The translations under genes were made by a program, and so were the position numbers. From assembly GCA_963921825.1 (NCBI GenBank), contig OY997591.1, positions 51,729,825-51,793,824 of the forward strand: 64,000 nt of DNA, read 5' to 3'. The stretch is from Erodium maritimum. Taxonomy: Eukaryota > Streptophyta > Magnoliopsida > Geraniales > Geraniaceae. The notes under the pieces were generated by a model. That model had not been told where the DNA came from. It saw nothing but the letters and a program-made list of their open reading frames with translations, and did no database searches. Shown piece by piece: positions 26,331 through 38,395 of the stretch (position 1 is its first letter; each line of letters begins with the position of its first letter).

Positions 26331-26897
26331 GGCAGCTGGTTTGCGATCCTTTGTGATCTTGTTTGGTGCGCGATCCTTTGTGATCTTGTTTGGTGTTGCG
26401 TAGTTTCTTTTGAGTCCTTGGAAGAGGTCATGATCGTTGTGTCGGGTCTACTTGCATGTCAGAGTGTTGAGTTGGTCAAGGAAGGAAACAGTGGGGGTAT
26501 GTTCAGTCAGAGTACTTGGGTTGGGGACAGTGTTCCCCGGTGTTGACCTTGTTTTTTGTGTTACCGGCAGTGTCTGCTAATTATGCCGTAGTCAGTCTGT
26601 TATCCGTGGTGGTGAGCGAACGCTCACCCCTAGCTGCTTTTCCTACAGGTACCGTTCGCAGGCTGGACTAGGTGAGCTTCTGAAGCTTGAAGCGGGTTTC
26701 TGGGTGTTTTGAGTCTAGTGACGTGTACCTCGTTTTTGTCCACTTGTTGGGACGTGTTTTAAGTTCTAATTATTATTTTTTTGAACTAAACTGGTATTTT
26801 AAAGTGATTTAATGAAAACAGGTTCCAAGTGTTTTTATGATTTTTAAAACGTTCGCGTCCCGTGCTCGGTTTACTGAAATTGGGGCGTGACAGAGAA

Positions 26898-28030
26898 TAA
26901 CCTTGGACTCATACCGTTGAATTTCAATCAATCCATCAATATGCTTGGACGATAGAGATTCCCAGTAGGCTTACACAATTAAATTTCAGTTGATCGTCTA
27001 ATATGTTCAGAAGATCGAGACTTTAAACTAGGTAAGAACTGGTCGATCGTCTAATATTCATTGAGGATTGAGACTTTAAAATTGTTTTTTGTAATAAATT
27101 GTATACGGTCGTAATGCTTATAGGGATAGTTCGAGTGGTTATTCATGTTGTATATAGTGGTGATTATAAGGAAGAGAAAGGTAAATATAAATAGATATAA
27201 GCTAATAATGAAGATATTATTCTTGTGCTTGATGATTTCAATACAAATTTGAGGAAGTTTAAAGAGAAATTGTATTAGAAGATAAGAGTGGACGAGAATG
27301 ACATAGAGTTGAAACTCAGTTACTTACCTTTCATGTCTGGTCTGGCACTGTTGATGATGTAATCCGTCCAGCTAAGATAGAAGATGATGAAAGTCTTGAG
27401 GGTTTCATTCTAGAACACGGGGATTAGAATTGTAAAAACTATTACGTGTACAACTAGTTAATAAAAATATATGTGATGTAGTAGTCGAACTAGTTGTAGA
27501 TATATTAGAAGCAAGATCATCCCCTAATACACAAAAATTTAAGTTTGGTTCATATTGAATAGGACGTTGAGCGTGACGAGAAACGTCAAAGAAAGTGTGG
27601 AATTTGTGAGGTTGTTGATCATAACAAAAAACATGCCCCAACGTGCTACTTGACCAGAGATGACAATAATTGGTGGAGGAGTGCGACCGATTACAACTAA
27701 TTGAGATGAGAAGGGGACATAGATCCTCTCTTGTGTCCCGCACCTTCTTGTGAGCGTTGTCCGATCTCCAGAAATCATGCATACCGTTTTCATGTTTTGT
27801 TTCGTTGATGTTGCTAGCCAAGCTGAAGTGTGTTCGGGCCACCATATGATCGGCCAAAACCACCTCTGGCAACCACCACTCGTCGAAGAACAAATGCTCA
27901 TCAATACAAAATTTGGTTTCTACGAAAAAGCGACTCTATCCATCATGAATCGAGAGACGGGTAAAGAAAACCCAATAAGAATTGATGATAATAGTACCAT
28001 GGATAAGCTAAACAAGATAAATTGAGTGAT

Positions 28031-28032
<2 letters not shown>
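26898..28032. other. Intergenic DNA, no recognised gene
   Basis: Open frames on the minus strand at 27405-27904 show no recognisable domain. The flank beside the long LTR repeats the short words TGGACTCATACCGTT and AATTTCA also seen at 21715-21740, so this is probably an older repeat interrupted by the LTR. Confidence 0.35.
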
Positions 28033-28089
<57 letters not shown>

Positions 28090-28139
28090 TATTATTATTA
28101 TTATTATTATTAGAAGAAGAAGAAGAAGAAGAAGAAGAG
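28033..28139. repeat. Compound microsatellite (TAA)n-(TTA)n-(GAA)n
   Basis: About 18 TAA units are followed by about 8 TTA units and then about 8 AGA units, read directly. The first two blocks are reverse complements, so the tract can fold on itself. Long homopolymeric frames across it, such as Ile or Tyr runs, are artefacts. Confidence 0.95.
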
Positions 28140-28189
28140 CCACCAATTGATGACAATCCTGTGAAAGGGGATAGTAAAGAAGACAATCC

Positions 28190-28590
28190 CAGGTCTGGTG
28201 AGAGCTTGTTTAGAGGTTGGTTTTGGGCTCCTTTCCTTGGTTGGGTCTAGTGAGTACTTGTTTCGGGGTCACGTTTGGGGTTGATCCATCCTTTTCGAGT
28301 GGAGGGGTGCATGTTACTTAACCTTTCTGTGGTCCCCTGTAGTATTGTTCACCAGTTCGACCGATGCTTCCCAAAGCAATCCCTTAAGGCATTGTTCGCT
28401 AGTCTGACGGGTTGGATGTTCTTGTGAAGGATCGGGACAGGTTCTCTTTTAATCTAATTTGGCTTGTTCTTGCTTTTCTATTTTTACTGGTGTTTTTTTG
28501 GACTTTGATTTGGTGGTTGTGGTTTCCATCCCGAGACTCATGCCTCTTTTTTCAGTATGCATTTTATTCTCTCTAACAAAAAAACAAAGA
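28190..28590 (+). mobile_element. Possible 3' piece of a poly(A)-tailed non-LTR element
   Basis: T/G-rich text with CAGTTCGACC-like words runs into CATTTTATTCTCTCTAACAA followed by an A-run near 28583. This resembles the 3' ends of the elements at 36100-38648 and about 51100-52741 (pyrimidine-rich, then ATTTTATTT..., then A's). No target duplication was found. Confidence 0.3.
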
Positions 28591-29699
28591 CCCACATATA
28601 TTGGAAAATTGTGGTTTTTTAGACCTACTTGTGCAATATTACAAACAAACTTGCTCGATCGTCCTATAATCATCCCGATATTATGAATGACACTATAAAG
28701 GTTTAAAGTTCTCGAAGTTGCTCTTAGTAAAAACCCCAATTAGTTTATGCTATTAACCTGCCTAGGACTATTATCATCAAATGTGCTCTTGGTAAATGTT
28801 TCACGTGGATAAATCCTAACCAACAAAATTGATGTCTTGATAAAATTATAATTGAAGTTCAAGAAAATCTAAACAGAAATATAAGAGGTTTGACAACTTT
28901 AAATTAAGATCGGGGGTAAAAATTATAAATAATTAAAACTATAAATCTGAAAAATGATAAGTATTGATCAATACTACATCTATATATATATAAAACATAA
29001 TGTATTTGGTTAATAAGTCAGTGTAAAAGCATGTGTAGTAATGCAGACTAATGTCCCGAAGATGCGATGCTTGGTACTGTGCAAAGCCTATGAGTGTAGA
29101 ATGAGGAAAAACACATATGACGTGGTGTTGGAACTGATTTGCGATTCCCAAGTGAGAATCACTGGTAGGGTAGCCGAAGCCAGGACCAAAAAGAGAAGCA
29201 ATCATTGTCTACTTGACAAGAAGGCAAACGTTTTCTAAGATGATGTTCATCTACTCTTACAAATCATTTTTATAATAGTGCTTTTTATTCCTCTTCAAAC
29301 ATTTTGATTTTGGGTTCTGATTTATAAATATTTAGTTTAAGTGATAAAGGTTTAGTTAAATTTAGGGCTTATGTGTGTAGGATATGATTGAAATGGAAAC
29401 ATAGGGTTAAATAAATTTAATAAATTTTAATTTTATTTCATCTCATATTTAATTTAATTGTAATTATAATAATGATTTAATAGAGACATTCCAATTAAAA
29501 TAGACTTTAGAAAACAATATTCCAATTCTTAACATTTTCATTTTCAAACACACATTGGTCTAAAACAAAGTATCTACCAAACAATGATGATTTACCGTCT
29601 ATTTTTAAGATGGATTTGCTAGGTTTTTAAATGGACACATGATATCAACAACATTGCGACCTAGACGATTGCGCTATGGTCAACTTATTGTTTAGATTG
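28591..29699. other. AT-rich intergenic DNA, nothing recognised
   Basis: No open frame with recognisable content was found on either strand, and no inverted ends or RNA gene were seen. Confidence 0.5.
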
Positions 29700-32000
29700 T
29701 GGAGGCCCCTTGTGAGTCATGTTGTGTGGGGGATCCTAGTTTAGGAGTCCTCAATGTTGAGGAAGGAGGAGAGCACCAGTGGAGGACCGTCAACAAGACT
29801 AAGGAATATGGTGGCGTGATGGCATCACGAGATTCAGTCTTCTCGACCCTAGACATGTGCTGATGGTGGTGAGGCAGATGACCCCTCGACGCCCACATCA
29901 CTGGAGGAACATGGCATCAAGAGGGCATGCTTTCAACAAGGTAAGCCTCGTTTGGTTCGAAAGAAGAAACTAACATGGGATCCTCCGACATAAGGGAATT
30001 GTGGCGAGGTGATTGTCTCACTCGGGGATACTCCGAAGAAAGGGAAATATTATCATTACGCTCGGTACGTGGCCGAGCTGAGACAGGCGCCTATATGCAC
30101 CATACATGGTGGGGGAGGTGCAAGTGGCTCCACAAGCACCACCAGATCAAGCAGGGGCTACAATACAGCCTCACCACAAGATCAATGAGGATTTATGGGG
30201 TCGTTGAAAGGTTCGCAAGTACTTTCCCCTCAACGACCATAGGGTGGCATCGGGTCCACCAAGTATCGGCGCAAGAAACACTCTCCTACCGATGCAAAAG
30301 CCAATACTTTTTTACGTTTTTGAGGCCCTCATTATAATCAAATGGATGACGACGATAACTAGTTCCTTGGGAAAGTGTTTAGTCTCGTTGTGCCAATCCA
30401 ATACCATGGTACAAGGCTTTCGAGGCCTCCACTCTTGGACATTATCAATTGTATCGGTGGTCTCAACCGCTAAAGTTGTATCATCCTGAAGCCTTACCTC
30501 ATATTCGTATGTCATCTTTTGTTAGTTATATACTTATAGTTGTGTTCTCTTTTAGGCCCAAGATGTTCAAACCTTCAGATGTTTATGTTGTTCATCTTTA
30601 TTACAGTTTATGGTCTTTTCCGGTGATCATTTTCAGATTTATGCCTTCAGACTTTTATTATTTATTTATTGTACCAAGTGAAAAAAATCTACGAACAATT
30701 ATGCACTCTCCAATTTTAAACACAATATTCTTTTTTATAAAACAAAATATACTTTTTTCTACCTCTATCACACTTTGTCGTGTGCTTTCTCTAGGCCCAA
30801 TCTAGCCTTAGCTATGTCGCCTATCCTCTTTGCCATCGTAACCGCCGTCTCGTCCAATGGGATTCCGTGTTGCACCTCCACTCGCGCCAATGGAGACGTC
30901 AAACCCCGTGTGTTTTCATTCTACTTCGACACCTAAGAGGCCCGAATTGGGTTCGAATGAATGAACTCTGGTGCTTTGATGATTGTCCTCTACTGTTAGG
31001 AGACGTCCACCCTCTGGCATGGGATCTTCCCAACTTGGACCAGTTACAACTTTTGGTTCATGCTAAGGGCTTACCACTTTTAGTTCAGACGAAGGCTACT
31101 AGGGAGATGATCGGGGCAGTCTTAAGATAATGTGTGGACGTCTTGTGCGACCCGTGGGGGTCCTAATGGGGATGGGCGGTCAAGGTGCATTTTTGGCACA
31201 ATCTAGACCGTCCGCTGCGTCGATCACTATTGTTGAGGTTTTAGGAATTTCAAGATCTGGTCCGTGTTTCTTAGACCTATGCCAAACTACTAACTTTTGT
31301 TCCAATTGTGGCCAGATTGGACATGGAGTTAAGGAGTGTGATCGGGAGATGTCAGGAGTCCCTTGTTTTTATTCCTCTCTTTTGGAATTCAAACCAGAAA
31401 CACAGGGACAGAACTATGTTACTGATTGGGAGACTAAGCCGAAATCACCCATCCCACCGGGGTTCTCGGCTCTGATCCCCAACATTGTACCTAAGGAACT
31501 CTTACCTCGAGGAAGGGGACCTATTTTAACCCCAAACATTGTACCTAACCAATGGGGTACAATGTATGAGACTATTGATTTAGGCTAGACCACTCGGGAG
31601 GTAGGTCAATCCTCGATGAATGAGTCAACTGACCCTTCATTGATCGTCCCATCTACGAAGATGGACATAAAGAGAGGAGCAGCTGGAGAACCCCGAGAAG
31701 ATCAAGCGAGGGTTGGGAAGCAGCCTCACCAAAAGGAATGATAGCTACACCAAGCTTCAGGGACCATGCCCTAGAGGGATCCATGATATAAGCATATGCT
31801 CCCCTTAGTACTATTGAGATCATGTTCGATCGCACTACTCACGATGAGAAGAGCCCCCCAATAAGATCAAGTAGTGTTTAGGCACCATCTTGAGCGGGTC
31901 TCTACAGTATTGAATTTCTGTTTTCTTACTGGTTTTAGAAAGCTGGTTTGTAACACCAACGATTTGTCATAGAGTTTGTAAAAAGAAACATTTCAAAAAT
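29700..32000 (+). mobile_element. LINE-like ORF1 fragment with DUF4283-type region and CCHC knuckle
   Basis: On the plus strand a DUF4283-like part at about 30868-31150 (WVRMNELWCFDDCPLLLG, then TKATREMIGAVLR) is followed by a zinc knuckle CSNCGQIGHGVKEC at about 31300-31340 (C-x2-C-x4-H-x4-C). A Pro-rich tail follows, and the phrase EPREDQARVGKQP in another frame near 31690. The same words are found in the minus-strand copy at 14636-16520, so these are two copies of one family. The frame is broken several times, the longest open piece being 31130-31588. No reverse transcriptase is seen. The ends are approximate. Confidence 0.6.
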
Positions 32001-32443
32001 AACTTATGTTTGTACTAGCGCATTTCTTTCACTAATAATATAAGTAGTACCTTTTGTTAAGAAATCTATAAAAAAACAAGATTGGTGCAGATGGTCTAAT
32101 GACAAAACTGTATGCGCACGCATAGACTCCAACGGTCGTGACAACGCCGTGACAGGCCAAACCACGGCTCGCAGCCACGACTAGTCGTCGCCGAAGCCAT
32201 GGTTTTGGGTGTCGTCGTAGGCTATCGCCTTAGAATCCTGCAGCGACGCGACGTGTTGTCGTTGGCACAACAGCTAGTCGGCGGACCTATCCCACACCGA
32301 CAAGTGGCGACACCATAATAAAAAAAACATAACTTTTCCTACAAATACACAACCACCCCTACCCCAAATTCACAACTCTCTTCTACACAAACCCTTTTCT
32401 CTTCTACTCTTTTTTTGCTTCAATTTTTTCTCCATCGCTTCCA

Positions 32444-33523
32444 ATGGCCGACCCCTCCAACCTCGATTTTATCTTGGATGAATTCAATATTGAGGACTCA
32501 GTGCACACTAAAGAAGAGCTCACATGTCACATCGAATCCTACACCTCCCTCCTCCAACCGACCCAATCCATGTCGTCGCAATTCAACCCACTCCAACATT
32601 CCCAATGGCCACCATCGCAAATCCCCAACGAGTAACATTCCTAATCTGTTCCGGCCAATCAACCGAGAAGGAAGGGGAAGAAGCCTGCACCTACAACAAC
32701 TAAACGTTCGCGACTGAAATAGAGCATCGAGGAAAAGGAACGGTTGGTGAGAGCGTGGCTCAACCATTCTCTAGATATCATCATAGGGAAGAACCAGAAG
32801 AACGACACGTATTGAAAAAAGGTCCGAGATGAGTTCGAAGCGACGAGGAATTCAACCAAGCCATTCCGGTCCTAGAAGAATTGTAAGGACCATTGGCTTC
32901 CGATCAATAGAAAAGTGACTAAATTCCAGAAGAAATATACAGCTATGGATGACGTAGTCGTTAGTGGGAGATGTGACACTAACATCATGACAACCGCTGA
33001 AATGACGTACATGAAATAGGGGAACCATGAATTTGCTTGGAAGAATGTTTAGGAAATCGTAAAAGGGCACCAAAGTAGAAGAACCTCAAGACGTCGCAAT
33101 GTGACGTTGACATTGACCTAGACGCTACAAGTGAAGCAAGAAAGCGTACAAGGTTGGACGACAACTACAACTACACATCGGGTGACGGAAATGATCACGA
33201 GTTGACATCACTTCCACGGGAGGAGCATCCAACCGGCCAAAAAAATGCCAAGGCTAAAGCTAAAGGCAAAGGGAAACAAGTGGAGGCGGACCCGATCGTT
33301 GCACCCGAAGCTGTTTAGTTCCTTCAAGTCTTTGGAGACCGTTAGGCTGAAATGACTACAACCCAAGCCCATATCACTGCCACCAAAGCAAAGATGCAGG
33401 GAGAAATTAAGCAAATGATGATGTCATTGCAAAGCCAAGACACTTGGCAAATTACCGCGGAGGAACGATCCGCTCGTGCCTCACTCATGGATAGTCTCGG
33501 GAAACATTTGACGTCTATTTGAT
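32444..33523 (+). pseudogene. Broken Myb/SANT-like ORF of PIF/Harbinger type (copy 1)
   Basis: The frame starts MADPSNLDFILDEFNIED and continues, with interruptions by stops near 32634 and further on, into a trihelix/Myb-like region. That region includes a basic stretch and the words WKKVRDEFEATRN and KDHWLPINRKVTKFQKKY, then FAWKNV near 33040. This layout is that of the Myb-like companion protein of plant PIF/Harbinger transposons, often annotated as NAM-associated or mis-named glutathione S-transferase T3-like. Host trihelix ancestry is an alternative. No DDE transposase is nearby. Confidence 0.45.
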
Positions 33524-33698
33524 GTAGCCTACAAGTTGTAACCATGTTTTTAATATAAACAAAAAAATTAGTTGAAATTTTGTTGTTTTTCACTTTTTTT
33601 TTCTCGAATTCACGGTGCCTCAGTTTTCGTGCACGTACACTATTCGGGGAGTAGTGTGCATCGCGTCGTAGCAGCCACGGTGAAAGCCCCTCCATCCC

Positions 33699-33707
33699 TA
33701 TATAAAA
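33699..33707 (+). promoter_or_regulatory. TATA-box-like element before the 33773 ORF
   Basis: CTATATAAAA lies about 70 bp upstream of the ATG at 33773 and is followed by a CT-rich leader (CTCTCTAACTCTCTCTC), a common plant promoter and leader arrangement. Function is inferred from position only. Confidence 0.45.
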
Positions 33708-33772
33708 AATCACATCTCTCAAAATCTCTCTAACTCTCTCTCAAATTCTCTAAACTTTCTCTCGTGTTTGTA

Positions 33773-34159
33773 ATGACGTCGTCTTCTTGGGCAACCGGTC
33801 CCCTTTGGTCTGAAGATGAAGAGATGCATCTGGTATTGACCTGGGTCATCGTCATTGAGTTTGGGGGGAAATACTGGTCGAAGTTCTATGATGCTTACAT
33901 CAACGATGCCAATCCAAAGTGGTCGTGCCGGTCGGAGAAGCACACGAAGGACCATTTCCTTCGTATTAGCAAAAAGTGCAAGTTGTTCGATGAGGAATAC
34001 CATAACCACCTAAAAGAAGGAGCAACCCCTGAAGAAATCTATGATGCGGTCGTGGCGGATTACGCGAAAAAAAATTCAAAATGGACTGAACGTGATTTGT
34101 GGGACATACTCAAGGATCACCTGAAGTGGCGTGCACACATTGGATTGAAGAACAATTAG
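33773..34159 (+). CDS. Small Myb/SANT-like protein, PIF/Harbinger-associated type
   Basis: An uninterrupted 128-codon frame starts MTSSSWATGPLWSEDEE and ends LKWRAHIGLKNN. Residues ~7-90 resemble a Myb/trihelix fold: spaced Trp residues in LWSEDEEMHLVLTWV, the YWSKFYDAYI stretch, and SRSEKHTKDHF-type basic text, followed by an acidic/basic helix with KEGATPEEIYDAV. A TATA-like box and CT-rich leader precede it. It lies between two broken frames of a similar class (32444-33523 and 34951-35436), so it is probably a transposon accessory ORF rather than a host gene. No splice sites are needed. It could be a short functional DNA-binding protein or a decaying relic; the protein family call is moderately sure, the function is unknown. 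Confidence 0.45.
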   Translation: MTSSSWATGPLWSEDEEMHLVLTWVIVIEFGGKYWSKFYDAYINDANPKWSCRSEKHTKDHFLRISKKCKLFDEEYHNHLKEGATPEEIYDAVVADYAKKNSKWTERDLWDILKDHLKWRAHIGLKNN

Positions 34160-34950
34160 TTGTTTAATTATTGTTCGTAGTATGTTTAATTATCGTTCGT
34201 AGTTTAATTAGGTTATGTATTTTCATATTTGACATGAATAAAATAACTAGTTTTATTTAGGGTGTTTTTTAAAATATTGAAAGTATAAATCATGGCTCCA
34301 ATTGGAAGTGTAATGATAAGAAGTAGTGATTTGTAGGAGAAGGAAAAATAATATATACCCAAACCACCACTCCAAAACATTGTATAATGGTTTACCATTG
34401 GAGTTTTGGTTTACTATTAGATATGCTCTAAGGCTATTCACAATGGTGTCGAAACGACGCGTCGAATCCAAGGTGGCGTTGGAAAAAGGCGTCGAATCTC
34501 AGTGGCTGTGTCTGGTCTGCGTCGAATCTGCGAAAGCGCAGATTCGACGTCGAGGGTCTTGTAGACTCAGCGACCCGTCGAATAGACGGATACAGGGCCC
34601 AACTGTATCGTGACCAGCGAACCAGAGTGTACCGCATGACACGATTCTGCGATAAAAAGACAACCCGCTTCGTCTTCCTCACTACTTCTCTCAACCCGTT
34701 TCTTCGACTTCCGATAATCATCGTCGAATTTCCATACCTTCCGACATCCTCTTCCTAAAATGTCGACACCGCCGACGTTTCTACCACCCTTACTTTCCAA
34801 GAACGTCGTGAAGGTATCTCCACGGAAGTTCCGCCACCGCCGTTTCTCCACCGGCCTTACTTCACCACTGCCTCCTTATCTTTTCCCGTTTATCTGCCAC
34901 CTAAATCACCTCCCATGGCCGAAGACACTCCTCTCTGAGGCTCTTCCCCG

Positions 34951-35436
34951 ATGACGCGGTCGAGCTCGAGCTGCCTATACCACGACCAGCTGGAATCGGG
35001 AACTCAAGTCCCGTCCATGGTCTTGTACGCACGGATGTACGTCACCCCACCGAAAATGGTACGCATGTACCGGAAATGGAGTTGGCCCGAAGAATTCGCC
35101 TTGGTGTGTGCATGGCTCAGACAGGCGGGTCAAAGTGGTGACGTATCCGACGATGGGTTTTGGGATGCCATACGGGGGAGCTAGCCCATGTGACCCAACA
35201 ATCCCTCACGACTGAACGGTTCATCGCGAACTGTCAGTATCATTGGACCGACATCAATCGAAAGGTGAAGAGCTTCAATGAGTGCTGGTCGGAGATGAAA
35301 CGCATTTACCAACCCGGTTAGACCGACGAGCAGGTGATGCACATGGCTGAGGTGGTGTACCACGAGAGATACGACCACGAGTTTGTCTGGCAGTATTGGT
35401 GGATTCTCATGCGAGACCATCCAAGTTGGATGTAGT
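34951..35436 (+). pseudogene. Broken Myb/SANT-like ORF of PIF/Harbinger type (copy 3)
   Basis: The frame opens near 34951, contains WSWPEEFALVCAWLRQAG, and ends at a stop at 35184. The similarity then continues in another frame with FIANCQYHWTDINRKVKSF, CWSEMKRIYQPG and YDHEFVWQYWWILMRDHPSW up to 35436. This is the trihelix/NAM-associated layout seen in the two preceding ORFs. The upstream words CTAAGGCTATTCACAATGG near 34430 resemble the ends of plant Tourist/Harbinger elements, but no matching right end was found. Confidence 0.45.
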
Positions 35437-36083
35437 CGTAGGCACAACCGTAATCAAAGATAGCAAGTGAGCCGACTGTCAATGGCTTGGAAAGACTAAG
35501 TTCCAAACCTTTGCCAATAGAGGTTTGCGGACCCGCTAACAGGAGGAGCTGAAATTGTGGTTGGAGCTATGGAAAGAATAGCCCTCCCAGTCCATTACTC
35601 AAAGGCTCCCCATCGCACAATACAAGTTCAACCTATGACAATAAAGGACGACGAAGGAAGGGACGATGGAGGACCTTTAATTCATTTTGGAGGTGTAATG
35701 TGCATGACAACTTTAAATTGTCTATAATAAAAAATGACGAGTGGCGTTGGTTACCTCACAACATTGCTTCAAAACACAACAAGTTGAGTCCCGTGACCGT
35801 TTGTTCTACAGGGTCACGTGACATTACTTGCTGTGTTCTTGGAGTAATGACATAAGGGAATCCCCGTCACTTGTCATCTTTGATTATGAAATATTGAGAA
35901 AACAATTTGAAGTTGATAAATGTATTTTGGTGGGTCGGGTCTTCTTGCATTTTGATAAACACATCGATTTGAACTTGTTTTCGATTTTAATTCTACACAA
36001 TAGACTGAGAATATACCGAATCGGTCTATTCTCATTGTGATACGATTTCAAATAAACCAACGAATCGAGTCTAATTCATTCGT
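35437..36083. other. Intergenic DNA, probable remnant of the preceding element plus older sequence
   Basis: The first 150 bp still read as decayed coding text of the Myb-like ORF family. After about 35830 the DNA is AT-rich and no feature is recognised. Confidence 0.35.
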
Positions 36084-37390
36084 AGAGTCCACAACTTTTA
36101 ATACGAAGTGGGAAATATTAGTTTTTCTCTCTGAAAACCAAAAAACCCTACCTTTAAACCAAGCCGCCGCCGCCCAGTTCTTTCTTCCACCGGCGACGGT
36201 CGGCTGCTCTGGCTTGGCTGTCGTCGGTGGAGCTCTTCTCCTTCCTTCCCTGCTTCTCCCTCCCTCTCCTTCTTTTTTCTTCTCTCTCAAGTCCCCTCTT
36301 CTCAAATCTGTAGCTTTCTCGAGTTCTCTCGCCGGACTTCTTCTCTCCTGACGGTGCAGACTGGTCGCTCTTCGTCGGACATGTGGGAGCCCAAACGGTG
36401 TCCTTGACTCGTTCTTGGGTCGCCGGATTTGTGGTGCTGCTCGCCGAAGACGGAGCACGCAGCGTCGTCTCATTGGTGGAGTGGCCTTCCGGTACTGGTT
36501 CGCCGGAGTTTTGTTACTCGCCGGAGCTGACGCAGGCTTGGTCACTGCATGAGGTTAGAGCTTCGGGGGCGGCAGGCTCGGGAAAGAGTTGCTGAGTCGG
36601 GCGGCAACTTCGGATTCGGCCCGGGTCGAACCAGTCTGTTCGGATGAGTTGAATCGGGTAGGGTTCGGCTGGGCCGGGTCGGAGTCGGTTTGGGCCTGGG
36701 CAGTCATGTGCAGTTTGGGCCGGCCGGGTCGGGTGGTTAGCCGGGTCGGGTTTGGCAGTTGGGTTGGGCAGCTTTGTTTTGGGCCTGCTCTACAGGTTTG
36801 GGCCGAGGCTTTTTTTGGAACCTGGTCAGCTTCTCCTTCCTCCTTCAAGACGCCTTTCGGTACGGTCTTGTCGATCTCTTTGCTGTTCTTTGTCTCCCTT
36901 TACCTGCTCCATGTCGGGTTGGACAAAGACTTGGTCTTGTCTTTGCTCAGGTATTTCCCCCCTTTGTCTTTGTGTTGCTATTGGTGCTTCGTTCGGTGCT
37001 GTCCGACGACCTTGTTCGCTTTTTGGGGGGAGCTTTTCTGGGTGTAAGAGTCCTATTGATTGGGACTCTCCAACGAAAGTGGGGGAGCGTGGGTTCGCAT
37101 GGCAAATTTTTGTTCGTGGTTAGGAAGGCTTGCTTGGGTCGACCAGGGGCCTTCGTCAAGCTTGTTTTGGGTAATGGCTTTGGTTACAGTTTTTTCCAGG
37201 CTGTGGTCGGCTTGTGCTCGGTTGGGTTCATGCAGGTTGGGTGGTTTCCTCTTTTTCGTCGCCGGACACTTGACTTGTGGGGCTACCTCTTCTGTTTCTC
37301 GGGGCCTTGGTTTGGGGGAGTCTTTTCCGCTTGATTGACTAGTTCTGTCAGTTCGGGCTTTGGGATTTTTCCGGGATTGGCTTCTCTCGT

Positions 37391-38165
37391 GCTCGGTATC
37401 ACTACATGCCTTCTCCTTTGGGTCCTTATTCGGTTTTGGCCGATGAGGGGTTATCAGTATCGATATCAGAACGCTCAGCTCGAGTTTCAATCTCGGAACC
37501 CCAGTTCTAGGGGGTCATTCTTTTGCCGTTGGTGTGGTGCTGGAAGCAGGGTTGCTGTGCTTTTCGGTTCATCTCGCGATGTTCTTAGGAGGCTTCATTC
37601 TGGTCTCGCCCCTCGTCGTCACGGATGGTCAGAAGCTCGGTGGTGGTGTTCCTCTCCTTCGCAGGTTCTAGGGTCTCTTCTGTTTGGATATAGGCTGACG
37701 AGTGCTCGGTATAACTACAGGCCTTCCCCTTCGGGTCCTCGTTTGGTGTTGGCCGATGAGGGGTTACCGGTATCGGTTTCGGAACGCTCAGCTCGAGTCA
37801 AGCCTCAGTTCTCAGATAGTGCTGATTCCTGTTGTCAGCTTGTTGGAGTGTATAGGTCGGATGCTTGGTTGTGGCGTTGTACTTCTTTGTTGGCTTTGGT
37901 GGCTGATCTCTCCGGGTTCGGGTGGGTTCGTGTTCGGTATAACTACAGGCCTTCCCCTTTGGGTCCTCGCTTGGTGTTGGCCAGTGAGGGGTTACCGATC
38001 TCGGTTAAGGAACGCTCAGCTCGATTCCATCTTCGGATCCCAGGGAGTGTTGTCCTGCTGCTGCCTTCTTAGAAGTTTGTGCTCGTTCTCGGTAGAAATA
38101 CCGGTCCCCCCTTGGGCCTTTTCGGTGTAGGCCGAAATTGGTTTCGGAGGACTGAGTTCGAGTTC
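37391..38165 (+). repeat. Dispersed internal repeat units of the non-LTR element
   Basis: Units of roughly 90-100 bp start at about 37391, 37704, 37931 and, more diverged, 38081. Each has CTCGGTAT-ACTACA-GCCTTC near its start, then a GGGTCCT word, a TTGGCC-GAGGGGTTA word, and GAACGCTCAGCTCGA near its end. Spacing is about 313, 227 and 150 bp. Confidence 0.8.
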
Positions 38166-38255
38166 CTTCGTCTGCAATTGAGCTGATCTTTGAAAGCTGT
38201 CGGTCAATTGGTTTTCTTTGAACCTGCCGCAGTTTGGGTTTTCGTGTTCTCAGCT

Positions 38256-38395
38256 CTTCATGGTTGGAAAATCTAGGTATCAAGATCTGTTCTTTTGTGA
38301 CTCTGAGCTTTATGGTTGGAAAATCTAGGTATCAAAACCTTTTCTTTTGTCTTCGAGCTTCATGGTTGGAAAATTAGGGTTTTAGACCTTTCCTT
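38256..38395 (+). repeat. Three ~50-bp tandem units near the 3' end of the non-LTR element
   Basis: The phrase ATGGTTGGAAAATCTAGGTA and a following ATCA-ACC-TTTTCTTTTGT part occur three times in a row with small changes. The same phrase (CATGGTTGGAAAATCAGGGT) occurs twice near 52369-52450 in the second member of the family. Confidence 0.85.

Larger units (their letters stand above)
21793..26892. mobile_element. Very long solo LTR, probably Ty3/gypsy-type, with nested insertion
   Basis: The element starts TGTAATAACC and ends GGGGCGTGACA, the TG...CA ends of an LTR. It is flanked on both sides by GAGAA (21788-21792 and 26893-26897), a perfect 5-bp duplication. Removing the nested element at 23577-25242 and its duplicated 5 bp leaves about 3.43 kb, very long for an LTR. 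No internal coding region or second LTR is present, so this is a solo LTR left by recombination. A partial second copy starts at 61623. The right half is made of several tandem-repeat families. The gypsy assignment is from general LTR style only, since no pol gene can be examined. The exact target duplication suggests the insertion is not very old. Confidence 0.85.

Noticed and set aside
25195-26546. CRISPR-like regular repeats
   Set aside because: The units are contiguous minisatellite copies without unique spacers, inside an LTR of a plant genome.
27920-28186. Open frames rich in Tyr, Ile, Asn and Ser runs
   Set aside because: They are translations of the (TAA)n/(TTA)n/(GAA)n microsatellite.
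30449-30805. 118-codon plus-strand frame
   Set aside because: AT-rich and hydrophobic by composition, without a domain; it lies between parts of the degenerate LINE-like fragment.
36048-36545. Arg/Pro-rich minus-strand frame of 165 codons
   Set aside because: It lies in the GC-rich 5' part of the non-LTR element, is overlapped by plus-strand frames, and shows no domain.
37335-38072. 245-codon plus-strand frame in the non-LTR element
   Set aside because: It runs through dispersed repeat units, and other frames are open over the same units. No domain is recognisable, so coding is unlikely.
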